Shown in pieces: positions 16,857 to 26,691 of a DNA stretch of 64,000 nt. Below the pieces are notes generated by a model. It did not search any database, had not been told where the DNA came from, and saw only the letters and a list, made by a program, of their open reading frames with translations. The stretch is from Bog-473 sp963744935 (lineage in GTDB: Bacteria > Actinomycetota > Acidimicrobiia > Acidimicrobiales > RAAP-2). How positions within the stretch are numbered: position 1 is the stretch's first letter; each line of letters begins with the position of its first letter. The stretch covers positions 186,001 to 250,000 of the forward strand of contig CAVUVM010000004.1 of the NCBI GenBank assembly GCA_963744935.1, read 5' to 3'. The position numbers were made by a program, and so were the translations under genes.

Positions 16857-17800
16857 GCCCAGCATCGTTGTCGTCGGAACTCATTGGCGCGAGCGAAAGG
16901 CAGAACTGGCGTACGTCACGCGGTCCGTTGCGGCGGCTGCTTCGCGCTGGGCTGCCGTGTCCGTTCTGGTTCCAGGACGTCAACCGCACGAGGCGGACGG
17001 AGCATTCGACCTTCACGGGATGGGTGAGCTCGGTGCCCTCGGCTGGCCGGAATGGCTCTCCAAGGACTGCGTCGTCGTGGTCGACGAGCTCACCCCCGAA
17101 ATTGCAGCCCTTTTGTCGAAGATCGGACCACGAGCCGTCAGCTACCTCTCGACGAAGAAGGAGCACGATGTTGACACGACATGGCGTCAGCTGCCCCTGG
17201 TCCGGCAGTCAGAGTCGGGCCGCCCATTCGTCAACGCCTTCATTCCGGTCAACTTTTTGGCCAAGCAGGACCGGCACCACGGCTTCGGATTCACCGGCTA
17301 CCAGCTGGTCCTCTCAGGCCGGGTGGGTTTCCACGACGATCCACCAGACGCGGTGGCGTGGCTCACGGCGAGTTTCCACGACACTCACGTGATCGTCGTC
17401 GAAGAAGCTCTCGCCTCCGCGTGGAAAGCTCGCCGCGCTCCGCGGCCAGGCTTCGGTAGACAGCCGAATAGACCTGTGGCGCCTCATCTCCCATGCCAGC
17501 GTCTGCGTCGACCTGGCGCCTGGCAAATACATCGCCCGGGAATGCATCGAGGCTCTTCGTTTCGGAACACCGATCGTCGTCCCTTGTGATTCGGGACCGG
17601 CAGTTGCTCATGCGACGGCCGGTGGTGGAGCAACCTTCGGCGACGCGGGAGAATTGGTCGACGCCGCTGCGGCGGCACGGGCCGACGATGTTCGATCAGC
17701 GATGTCGCGTCGTGGTCGCCGCTATGCCGACGAAAACTATGGGGACACTTCGCGGTTCATACAGAACATCCGGCTGCTCTTGCTCGGACCGTCAGGCTGA
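16849..17800 (+). pseudogene. Glycosyltransferase (GT4-like C-terminal fold), frameshifted near 17423
   Basis: The gene starts with GTG 16849, overlapping the coiled-coil gene by 8 bp. It reads DEPSIVVVGTHWRERKAEL and, later, GFGFTGYQLVLSGRV, in one frame to about 17423. There AAA should be AA. After removal of one A the protein continues one frame over as WKLAALRGQASVDSRIDLWR, ARECIEALRFGTPIVVP and GDAGELVDAAAAARADD, ending at TGA 17798-17800. That tail is the sugar-nucleotide binding half of a GT-B glycosyltransferase, with the conserved E-AL-GTPIV pattern. The repaired length is 316 residues. The second part has no start codon of its own, which makes it easy to miss. Confidence 0.75.
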
Positions 17801-17831
17801 CATCACAGGGAACCTGCTCTTGAGGACAGCC

Positions 17832-18611
17832 TCAGTCATCTCCCCAGAGCGGCACGAGAACAGCGATATCCTGCCCGTCTTCAACCCCTCCGCGGCCACA
17901 CCAGAATCCGCGGTGAATCGGCTGGTCCAACTCGAATCCTCCGTTCCGGAGGATTCGATCGAGCGCTTCGGGCGTAAAGCCAACTGCCCCTTCAGGATGA
18001 TCCGCGTCGTTGATCCAGCACCCATCCCCATAGCTGAATTCAAAGCACAGTGTATGATCGGGAGGACGCTGACCGCTTCTCGCCATGTCAAGACTTTCCT
18101 CGTCAAGGACAAAGAAGGACGCAAAGACACGGCCGCCGGGTCGTAGCACGCGACGGAACTCGCGCAAGTAGTGCACGATGTCCGGCTCGAACATGTGGGT
18201 GAAAACTGATTGCAGGATGATCCTGTCAATTGACTGATCCTTGACGGGCAACTGGACCTCTTGAACTCGCACCTGGCCCGACGGGTTGTGTATCTGACTG
18301 TGGATGTCGAGGTAGTGAAACCGAAAGTTTGGAAATCTGGATGTAATGTTCGCACCGCACCACTCAATGCTCGGCTTAATGATGTCGACGCCAGTGTAAG
18401 TGCCGGAGCTGAGCAGCTTGGTGAGCTGAATGGCATCTCGGCCGACGCCACAGCCGATCTCGAGTACGTCGTGGCTAGCATCAATGGGGCAATAGCGCTC
18501 GTACTCGCGCATGTGGCCGACGGAAATCACGTCCCACGTCTCCGGTCCACCACCAGTCAACTCGACGAGGTCAACGGGTATGGAGAAGCCTTGGTACTCG
18601 AAATTCTCCAC
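17832..18611 (-). CDS. Class I SAM-dependent methyltransferase
   Basis: A 259-residue methyltransferase. Motif I is VLEIGCGVGRDAIQL near residue 50, motif II GVDIIKPSIEW, then DRIILQSVFTHMFEPD as the motif IV region and RVLRPGGRVFASFFVLD as post-motif. No transmembrane segments are seen. It lies 18 bp downstream of the methyltransferase-GT2 fusion on the same strand, so it probably methylates a sugar or a carrier-linked glycan intermediate, for example capping the chain. The acceptor is inferred from context only. Base composition here is a little more AT-rich than the flanking housekeeping genes, as in much of this cluster. Confidence 0.88.
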   Translation of the reverse strand: MENFEYQGFSIPVDLVELTGGGPETWDVISVGHMREYERYCPIDASHDVLEIGCGVGRDAIQLTKLLSSGTYTGVDIIKPSIEWCGANITSRFPNFRFHYLDIHSQIHNPSGQVRVQEVQLPVKDQSIDRIILQSVFTHMFEPDIVHYLREFRRVLRPGGRVFASFFVLDEESLDMARSGQRPPDHTLCFEFSYGDGCWINDADHPEGAVGFTPEALDRILRNGGFELDQPIHRGFWCGRGGVEDGQDIAVLVPLWGDD

Positions 18612-18629
18612 GAATACTCCTTCTGACTC

Positions 18630-21294
18630 TCAGTCGACCGCCAGCCGGCATGTGGTATCGGCCAAGGTCAGATTCCGGTTGTAGTACGGGTCACCCTCCG
18701 ACAGATACGTGGCATAGGCGCGCAACGACTCTCGGACGTCGTTCTCCGGTGGTTGCCATTCCCGGCTGGCTGCTTCGTGGTGGAGCAGCCGGCAGAAAGG
18801 TGTCATGATGTTGACCCAGCCCTGCTTATGCAGGCGAAGGCAGAGGTCAACATCCCCACCACAAACCTCGAACCGCTCGTCAAAACCTTCGATCTTGTCG
18901 AATTTCTCATGCCCGACCATGAGGCACGCTGCGGTGACTGCCAGCACGTTCCGAACCCAATACGAGGGCCCCGCTGGAGTGACGGCGTCGGGATGCAGTC
19001 CTCTCCAAGGGTGATCGGCAAAACCCCCGATTCCCACCGCGACGCCAGCGTGCTGGACGTTACCGTCCGGGTAGAACAACCGTCCGCCGACGGCTCCCAC
19101 TTCGGGACGCTGTGCGTGCTCGGCCAGAAACTCCAGCCAACCGTGGTGTAACGGTTCCGTGTCGTTGTTCAAGAACAACAGCAGCGATCCGGACGCCTTG
19201 TGGGATGCCCAATTGTTGAGTCGCTGGAAATTGAACGGCTCGTCGAACTCGAACACCTTGACCCAGTTCCACTCGCGCTCCCATCGCTCCATAGCGTCGC
19301 TTGTCTCGGAGTCCCGGCTCTGATTTGAGACCAGGAGCAACTCGATCGGGAGGTCAGGCTGCGACGCCACGATAGCCGACAGGCACTTGTCCGTGAGGGC
19401 GGACTGATCACGGAACGGAATGATGATCGAGACAAGCTCACGCCGCAGTTGGTGCCGAACGAGGTGTGATGTCGCGCCTGCTCCGATCTCGACCCAAGCA
19501 CCAGGGTCCTTCAGTCGGGCGTGGTGCTGAACGGCACGGCGACCAGCGCTGTGTGCCATGGGCTTGGTTCGCACGTCGAAAGCGGTCGACGCGCGATGCT
19601 GTCGCCAGTGATACAGCACGTCGGCGACGTGCTCGATACGGCGGGCAACGTCAGTTGCCCGAAGGGTGAAGTCGTAGTCCTGGGCACCCTCGAACCCCTG
19701 TCGCACACCACCGATGCGGTCGATGAGCGATCGGCGTACGGCTGTGAGGTGGGTGACGTAGTTCACGCAGTCCAGGAGATCCGGCGACCAATCTGGCTTG
19801 AAGAAGGGCTCCACGAGCCGTCCGGTTGGATCAAGCTTATCTTCATCGGAATAGAGAAAATCGCACTTCGGCGACTGCAGTACTCGTTGTGCCGCGCGGC
19901 CAGAGCATGAGGCTCCAGGAGATCATCATGGTCAAGGAACACGATCCATTCGCCCGTGCTGTGGGCAATACCCGCGTTTGTGTTGCCTGCAATTCCCTCG
20001 TTCTCCCCGCGAGAATCGTGATTCGGTTGTCCAATGTTGCAAATCGATCGGCGATTGGCCGGACGTGCGGCACGTCGGAGGCGTCGACGAGGACCAACTC
20101 CCACCGAGGGTACGTCTGGTCACGAACAGACCGGATGCATTCGGTGAAGAAGGCGGCGTCCGGGTTAAAGACAGGCGTGACGACACTGAACGACGGACCC
20201 TCCTCTGGAGGTTCCGCGACCTGACGCGACCTTCGCCAAAGCGCATACGTATGTTCGTCTGGCATGGTGTCGCGAACTGCGTCCGGATTCGGGACGGGTC
20301 CGGACAACCGCGACCTCCATGTCTCTGTCTCCAGAACGGTGCCCTCGAGTTCATAGATCGCCCTCTCGTCAGGAGCCTGTCGAGCCTTCTCCTCGAGCAG
20401 GTGGATCGTTTCGACGGACTCCTCCCACCCTTCTATTGCATCGGCGCGGATATCCTCTCCAACCCTGAATCCGAACCCGATTGTCGATGCGAGCGACAGC
20501 TGCGTTCTCCGAATGGCCTCCTCGACCAAACCTGCATCGCTGCCAGGCAGGATGCCCGCCAAGGCGCCGAGAGCGGCCGACCGGCGGCTTCCGACCACGA
20601 AGTGGCGATAGCTCGGTGCCGTGGCATCAGCCCTATCCATGAAAAAGTCGACCAGCCAACGACGCGTCGGCAAGGTTTTCTCGTCGAACCCAACTCGAAG
20701 AGCGATGTGCGTGTCAAGCAGCTGTGCCGACCACAAAGACAAGGGATTTGAGCCAAATATGACGGTCTCGAACCCGAGATCAACAAGGACCCGGGCGGTC
20801 TGTTCGAGCGAAGGAAGATCATGTTCCTCCAGCCACGGGTGGTCACGGCCGAACATCTCGATGAACAAATCCCGCTGATGCCGCTCGGCGCTCCGGATTG
20901 CCGGGTCGTCGTAGGGCCCGGCAAACACAACGACATCCGCCACCCGGGCCGCCTCGAGTATGAGAGGCACCACAAGGTCCTCCCCCACATGCTCCAGAAC
21001 GTCAAGAGCTACGACGGCCGCACAGGAACCACTCCGAATCGGAAGCGCATCGCCCCCGGCCACGACATCGACTTCAGAGCGCAGGAGATCGACCGAGATG
21101 ACATGTCGCTCGGGAATCACGAGCTGGGTGAGGCCGCTCGATCCCCCGATGTCCAAGATGGGTCCGGTCGGAGCGATTGCCCGGAGCACACGAGCCGTGA
21201 GCAGATGGCGGGAACTGAGGTCGTACTCGCGTTCTTCCAAGAGCCGCTGCCCGGTCGGATCGGTCGTCGTCAGCTCTTCGATGGTCACCCTCAT
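18630..21294 (-). pseudogene. Methyltransferase-GT2-GT2 fusion protein, two frameshifts (near 20011 and 19893)
   Basis: One 888-residue protein once two single missing bases are restored. Residues 1-210 form a SAM methyltransferase (PILDIGGSSGLTQLV, AVVALDVLEHVGEDLV). A linker leads to the first GT2 domain at about 370 (FSVVTPVFNPDAAFFTE, then STGEWIVFLDHDDLLEP, then LYSDEDKLDPTGRLVEPF). The second GT2 domain lies at about 620-860 (LVSIIIPFRDQSALTD, FLNNDTEPLHHGW, EVCGGDVDLCLRL). Frame breaks: a G missing from the GGGG at about 20011, and one base missing near 19893. Length 2665 bp plus 2 gives exactly 889 codons. It probably builds and methylates a repeating surface glycan; linkage is unknown. 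Confidence 0.8.
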
Positions 21295-21375
21295 GCACCT
21301 TCTCTGAGCTGTGGATATTAGTGCGCCTCTATCGCCTGGTCTGTGGGTTGAGCCTGCCGAGAGAGTCTCGGCTCG

Positions 21376-22836
21376 GTGCTATCGTGCGGGCCTCCGCAAC
21401 CATGGTCCGAACGGACACGCTCCTCGATTGGCAGGAATTTGAAGGACAAGCCCTCCATCACGTTGTCGGGCTCGCGGCGGAAGTTGGCTGCGGTTCGAAA
21501 GGGCCGGACACCAAAGAATCTTCTTGAGGATCTGACGAGGTTGCAGGCCCAAGAGGGATTTCGCGGGCTGGCGTACCGTGCCGCGTTCGAAACGGCAAGG
21601 GCCCTGGCGCCCCCGACTCCCCCACTTCCTCCTGCACCCTTACCCGACAGGACCATGACTCATGCGTTCAACGTGGTGTTCAACGAACTCTACGATCCTG
21701 ACGAGACCGCACTACGGGAGAACCGGGAAGTTGTCGCCCGGTTCGACCAACGTCCGCGGCAGGTCCGATCTGCAACGTGGTTTGTTCCGTACTTCGACCA
21801 CGTTTACTTCGGGGGAATCCATACGATCTTTCGGTTCATGAGTTTCCTCAAAGATGAACACGGTGTCCAAAATCGTCTCGTGATGTATGACAACGCCGAC
21901 CTGACCGACGGCGTCGTCCGCTCAGCTATTACGTCAGTGTTTCCACAGCTCAGCGACATCGACATAGTCCTGCCCCCGGAAGGACGGGCTCCGTACGTGG
22001 ACTACTCGGAACTCCCGCCATCCGATATCGCAATCTCGACCATCTGGTACAGCGCGTACCCGCTCCTACGCTTCAATAAGACCCAAGCCAAGTTCTACTT
22101 CGTCCAGGATTTTGAACCGGCCTTCTACCCAGCGGGGGCCCTGTGGGCCTTGGCGGAAGCCACCTATCGGTTCGGCTTCGCGGGGATCGTCAATACCTCC
22201 GGGCTAGCGGACGCCTATAGCTCGTATGGGAATCCAGCAGTGGCGTTCACGCCCGCTGTCGACTGGATGGACCACCAGCGCGTGAAGACCGAACACAGTG
22301 GGGACCGACCCCTACAAATAGTTCTGTACGGCCGGCCCTCGACAGATCGAAATGCATTCGAGTTGCTGGCTGCATCCTCACACAAACTCAAACAGCGCTT
22401 CGGCGACGCGGTTCGGATTGTGTCAGCGGGCGAGAACTGGGATCCGGCGGAATACAAGCTGAGCGGCTTGGTCGAGAACCTGGGGCGGCTGCGCACTCTC
22501 GAGGAGGTCAAGAACCTCTACACGGAGTCTGACATTGGCGTCTGCTGCATGTTCTCGAAGCACCCTTCCTACCAACCCTTTGAGTACCTTTCGTCGGGCA
22601 TGGCGGTCGTCACAAACGTGAACCCGGCGACCACGTGGCTGCTCCATCACGAAGAGAATTGTCTGCTGTCGGAGCCGTTTCCGTCGGTACTAGCAGAGAC
22701 GATCGCTCGCCTCGTGGAGGACCCGGCGCTTCGAGCGAGGACGGCATCCGCCGGAGCTGAGCTCGTCTCGGCGTTCAGATGGGAGACCGAGTTTGCTCGA
22801 GTGTGGCGCTTCATCGTGGGTGACGACTCGCGTTGA
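21376..22836 (+). CDS. GT4-type rhamnosyltransferase of the WsaF family
   Basis: The 486-residue product resembles WsaF, the rhamnosyltransferase of S-layer glycan synthesis. From about residue 130 it reads SATWFVPYFDHVYFGGIHTI, the WsaF-type acceptor-domain start, then STIWYSAYPLLRFN and KFYFVQDFEPAFYPAGALW. The C-terminal nucleotide-sugar half contains QIVLYGRPSTDRNAFELL and the E-motif HPSYQPFEYLSSGMAVVTN. No transmembrane segments are seen. The first 90 residues are poorly conserved and the GTG at 21376 may not be the true start; TTG codons inside would shorten it. Divergent from the fusion gene upstream. Rhamnose transfer is inferred from family. Confidence 0.82.
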   Translation: MLSCGPPQPWSERTRSSIGRNLKDKPSITLSGSRRKLAAVRKGRTPKNLLEDLTRLQAQEGFRGLAYRAAFETARALAPPTPPLPPAPLPDRTMTHAFNVVFNELYDPDETALRENREVVARFDQRPRQVRSATWFVPYFDHVYFGGIHTIFRFMSFLKDEHGVQNRLVMYDNADLTDGVVRSAITSVFPQLSDIDIVLPPEGRAPYVDYSELPPSDIAISTIWYSAYPLLRFNKTQAKFYFVQDFEPAFYPAGALWALAEATYRFGFAGIVNTSGLADAYSSYGNPAVAFTPAVDWMDHQRVKTEHSGDRPLQIVLYGRPSTDRNAFELLAASSHKLKQRFGDAVRIVSAGENWDPAEYKLSGLVENLGRLRTLEEVKNLYTESDIGVCCMFSKHPSYQPFEYLSSGMAVVTNVNPATTWLLHHEENCLLSEPFPSVLAETIARLVEDPALRARTASAGAELVSAFRWETEFARVWRFIVGDDSR

Positions 22837-22951
22837 CGCGCGCCCGGACACGGCATTCGGACGCGGGTTCCCTCGGCGCAAGAAGTTCTCGGCTATCGTC
22901 CCTCAAGCGTATGTATCGAGTGCTCAAACCGGTTCGATCAGGCAATAGGTC

Positions 22952-25015
22952 GTGACGGGTGAACAGGATGTGCCACGGGATTCTGCGACACCTCTTGACA
23001 GAGACGGTCTTCTAGCCCGCGTACACGCCGCAGAGGCCAAGGTAGAGGAGCTACAGCACGCGGTTCTGAGTCAAGAGCGGCTCGCCGACCGACTCGTTGG
23101 TGTCAGCTCGCCCTCCCCGCCGGATGTGCTTACTCCGACCCAGCGGCGAACTGGGTTTCCTTCGAACCTGCGGTCCTCGCTCCGGGCTCTCGTACGCCGA
23201 ATCAAAGCTCGGGTACGCGGTGCCCAGGAGTCTCCGCTGTCTCGCACGGGTTCGGCGTTGGAACAGGTGCGCCTTCAGGCATCTCTTCACGGTGAAATCG
23301 AGGACCGCCGCTATTCCGCATGGATCGAGTTCTATGACACCGTCGACGACCAGGTCCGAGCTTCGCTCAGAGTCCGCCTGGATGCGCTTGCGGACCGACC
23401 TCTCGTGTCTGTGATCTTCCCGGTCTATAACACGCCAGAGGACCTCCTGCGCGAAGCCATTGAGTCCGTACAACAACAGCTCTATGGCGACTGGGAACTC
23501 TGCATCTCCGACGACCGTTCGACCGAGGCACACGTCGCGAAAGTCCTTGACGAATACAGCGCAGCCGATGACCGAATCCATGTGATCCGCAGAGAGACGA
23601 ACGGACATATCTCGGCTTCATCGAACTCGGCGATCTCAATTGCCACCGGGCAGTGGCTCTGCCTCATGGACCACGACGATCTCCTGCCGAAGCATGCTCT
23701 CGCAGTCGCGATGCTTGCTCTCAGCAACGTCCCGGATGCCGGTCTGCTGTATAGCGACGAGGACCACGTCAACCTGCAGGGAGAGCGGAGCACTCCCTAC
23801 TTCAAGCCCGACTTCGATCCCCTGCTCATTCTCGGACAGAACTACTTCTCGCATCTGTGCATGATTCGACGCGATCTTGTCGACCGGATAGGAGGTTTCA
23901 GAACGGGTGTCGAAGGGAGCCAGGACTGGGATCTTGCGCTACGCGTCATCGAACAGCTGGAACCCCAGCAGATCGTCCACGTGCCACATGTGCTGTATCA
24001 CTGGCGCGCCCACGCGGAGTCCACCGCTTCGGCAATATCGGCCAAGCCGTATGTGGTCGAAGCCTCTCGCCGAGTCGTGCACGATCACCTTCAACGCATG
24101 GGGGTCAACGCGGCGGTGACGAACATCAAAGGCAGTAGCTTCAACCGGATCACTTGGGACCTGGGGGACGACCCGCCGCGGGTCAGCATCATCGTCCTCC
24201 CTCGTTCGGGTGAGCGGCTCACCCGCTGCATCGACAGCATCCGGACGCGCTCAACCTATCGGACGATGGAGATCGTTCTTCTGATCGACGGTGCCTTCCG
24301 ACCGCCCCTTCGACAGTACGTGCGTGATAACGCAGAATGGCTCACGGTGGTCGAGCACACTGAGGACGTCAGCGATTCGGCACAGCGTAATATCGCGGCA
24401 GCTGCCTCGTCAGGAGAGATCGTGTTCTTCCTCCACGACGACGTGGAAGTACTCACGGACTCCTGGGTGGAAGAGATGGTTGGCGTTCTCCAGTACCCCG
24501 GTGTGGGAGCGGTGGGGGCGAGCCTTCTCTATCCGGATTTGAGCATTCAGCACGCTGGAGTGGTGGTGGGTATCGGCGACGCGGTTGGCTATCCACATCG
24601 GCTTCACTTTGACCGACTGTCGGCCGGGTATTTCGGCCGCCTTCAGCTGATTCAATGCCCATCAGCCGTCAGCTGGGCGTGCATGGGTGTGCGACGAGAC
24701 GCCTTCGAGTCGGTTGGCGGATTCTCGGAGGACACGTTCACGGGCATCTTCGGTGACGTCGACTTCTGCCTCCGCCTTGGGGAAGCGGGGTGGCGCACCG
24801 GCTGGACCCCGCACGCCGAGCTGGTCCATTTCGAGAACCCCGGGGACACTCGCGGGGTCGAGGGTGAGAACGCTGTGCGCTTCGATCGTGAGATCCGACT
24901 GCTCCACAATCGCTGGGGACGTTGGGTCGAGAACGACCCGGCCTACAACCCAAATCTCTCGCTCGCCCACGAGACATTACCCCTCGCGTGGCCGCCTCGA
25001 GCTTCCTTGGTCTGA
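22952..25015 (+). CDS. GT2-GT2 double-domain glycosyltransferase
   Basis: A 687-residue enzyme with two active-looking GT2 domains. The N-terminal 90 residues contain a short coiled coil (RVHAAEAKVEELQHAV). The first GT2 domain begins LVSVIFPVYNTPEDLL near residue 150, with LCISDDRST, LCLMDHDDLLPKHAL, LYSDEDHV and PYFKPDFDPLLI. The second begins VSIIVLPRSGERLTRC near residue 410, with VFFLHDDVEVLTDSW, LYPDLSIQHAGVVVGIG and TGIFGDVDFCLRLGEAG. The start is GTG 22952. It shares the C-terminal PAYNPNLSLA pattern with the other large GTs here, suggesting duplication from one ancestor. A TTA codon occurs near its end. Confidence 0.9.
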   Translation: MTGEQDVPRDSATPLDRDGLLARVHAAEAKVEELQHAVLSQERLADRLVGVSSPSPPDVLTPTQRRTGFPSNLRSSLRALVRRIKARVRGAQESPLSRTGSALEQVRLQASLHGEIEDRRYSAWIEFYDTVDDQVRASLRVRLDALADRPLVSVIFPVYNTPEDLLREAIESVQQQLYGDWELCISDDRSTEAHVAKVLDEYSAADDRIHVIRRETNGHISASSNSAISIATGQWLCLMDHDDLLPKHALAVAMLALSNVPDAGLLYSDEDHVNLQGERSTPYFKPDFDPLLILGQNYFSHLCMIRRDLVDRIGGFRTGVEGSQDWDLALRVIEQLEPQQIVHVPHVLYHWRAHAESTASAISAKPYVVEASRRVVHDHLQRMGVNAAVTNIKGSSFNRITWDLGDDPPRVSIIVLPRSGERLTRCIDSIRTRSTYRTMEIVLLIDGAFRPPLRQYVRDNAEWLTVVEHTEDVSDSAQRNIAAAASSGEIVFFLHDDVEVLTDSWVEEMVGVLQYPGVGAVGASLLYPDLSIQHAGVVVGIGDAVGYPHRLHFDRLSAGYFGRLQLIQCPSAVSWACMGVRRDAFESVGGFSEDTFTGIFGDVDFCLRLGEAGWRTGWTPHAELVHFENPGDTRGVEGENAVRFDREIRLLHNRWGRWVENDPAYNPNLSLAHETLPLAWPPRASLV

Positions 25016-25041
25016 GGCGACGAGCCGCCTGGTTACCAGCC

Positions 25042-26517
25042 TCAGTACTTACCGGCAGCCAGTTGCACGATCGCACAGAGAACCGGAAGAACAATCCCGA
25101 TCGTGATCACGCCAAAGCGACGACATCCCCGAATGATCACGTAGCCGATCAGGGGGAGCATGCATATCTCGAAGCGGGTGCTCCATGGGAGGTTGTAGTG
25201 CCCCTGCAAGAAGATAAAAAGCGTCGACCCCAAGGCGACCCCGAAGATGCCCACCAGGATTCCCAGTGACAGTCCGCGGACTCTTCGGGCCACCTCCTCG
25301 GGGATTTGGAAAAACCAGAACCCCGCGAGCGCGCCGAACACGCACACGCCCCATACCACGTTGAATGCGTCGAACGCGTAGTAAGGCTGGAAGAGCGTCA
25401 ATCCGTTGGCGATACCCTGGCTCAGCGTGCTTGGTTGCAGAGTTGCCACACGCGAAAACCCTTCCAGCGCATTGAGTACGGTCGACGGCGGAACGATCGC
25501 ACGCACGTCCTGGAGGTAGGTGAATGCGCCGAACACGACCACCGTCGCGATGAGCATGGTGAGCACGCACAAATGCCGACGAAGCACTTCCTTGATGTCC
25601 TGGCGCGTCACGACATGCCGGCCCTCTTGGACCACTGCAGCGATCACGAACGCGAGGGGTACCGCGACATACTGCCCTTTCGTCAGACCGATGAGGACAC
25701 CCGAGGTGGCGCCGAGCCACAGTGACCACTGTGGCCGGCGTTTACTCCACGACCACGCAATGACGGCGACGGTGCCAGCGGCAACTCCGGCGGCATCATT
25801 GTTCACAGTCGCCGTTGCATAGGTGAACACGGGATTGAGGAGGCAGGTACACAAGAGCGCGCCGAGGGCGAGAAGCGAGAAGTCCTCGACCACTCCGAGG
25901 ACGAGCAGCAAGACGGCCGACACCCCGATCCAGATGATGCCCCCGCGGCGGGCGTCTGCAATGGCCGCATCCGGGGAAGCCTGTGGGTTGGCTGTCAACA
26001 CATACGGGAGATAGCCCAGGGGTGGCTGCTGCGCTTCGTAGTCATAGCCCGCGGCGGGATAGAGGGAAGGAGGGGCCGGTCGGCTGCCACACCGCGCTGG
26101 CGGCCTCGCGGCTGACAGCAGACAATCGGCCATCTCTCGCTCCTGGAGCGTAACGGTGTCTCCCCAGGCTGGGAGATGCCCGGAGCGCAGTGCCACGACA
26201 TACGCGTAGTGAGCCCCTTCGTCAAAGATGTCGAGGTGGGGGTCGTCGCGCCTGTGACCCGCGAGCGCCACGGACATGACGGCTGCCGCCAACGTGAGAG
26301 CGACCGCGGCACACCACCACGCTCTCGTGCGCCGATGACCACCCCGCAGCGTCAGTCGCCGCGGGAGGACACCGTCAGAGCCCACACCACTGCCTGACGA
26401 CTCGGATGCACTGCTGACGTCCACAATGCTGGCTGCACCTGGAGCTGAGGCGACGGTAGCGGCTTCACGCGTATCCGGCTCGGCTTCGCCTCGCCGGTTT
26501 CCCTCAGAATCCAGCAC
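25042..26517 (-). CDS. DUF2142 polytopic membrane protein
   Basis: A 491-residue integral membrane protein of the DUF2142 family, which resembles GT-C glycosyltransferases and is usually found in actinobacterial and streptococcal polysaccharide clusters. After a Ser/Ala-rich cytoplasmic N-terminus it has a first helix near residue 70 (WWCAAVALTLAAAVMSVAL), then the extracytoplasmic motif DEGAHYAYVVALRSG with acidic residues where GT-C enzymes bind metal or lipid-phosphate sugar. About ten further hydrophobic helices follow. Its biochemical function is not established. It is convergent with the GT2-GT2 gene and closes the glycan cluster. Start is GTG 26517. Confidence 0.82.
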   Translation of the reverse strand: MLDSEGNRRGEAEPDTREAATVASAPGAASIVDVSSASESSGSGVGSDGVLPRRLTLRGGHRRTRAWWCAAVALTLAAAVMSVALAGHRRDDPHLDIFDEGAHYAYVVALRSGHLPAWGDTVTLQEREMADCLLSAARPPARCGSRPAPPSLYPAAGYDYEAQQPPLGYLPYVLTANPQASPDAAIADARRGGIIWIGVSAVLLLVLGVVEDFSLLALGALLCTCLLNPVFTYATATVNNDAAGVAAGTVAVIAWSWSKRRPQWSLWLGATSGVLIGLTKGQYVAVPLAFVIAAVVQEGRHVVTRQDIKEVLRRHLCVLTMLIATVVVFGAFTYLQDVRAIVPPSTVLNALEGFSRVATLQPSTLSQGIANGLTLFQPYYAFDAFNVVWGVCVFGALAGFWFFQIPEEVARRVRGLSLGILVGIFGVALGSTLFIFLQGHYNLPWSTRFEICMLPLIGYVIIRGCRRFGVITIGIVLPVLCAIVQLAAGKY

Positions 26518-26691
26518 ACCAATCAGATGCTCTCACGGGCGAGTCACCTGGTTGCGGATCGGATCTTGGCCATCTCGTTTCCGTCCCGCCCCTCGCCATC
26601 CGGGGACGTTAGCACTGCAGGTGACCGGCAACGAGGAGTGCGCGCCCCGAGCGTCGATGGTTGACCTCGGGACGCGACAAGCGAGGCCACA

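Noticed and set aside
17493..18146. 217-residue plus-strand open frame
   Set aside because: It crosses the end of the GT4-like gene and is antisense to the methyltransferase; no domain is visible.
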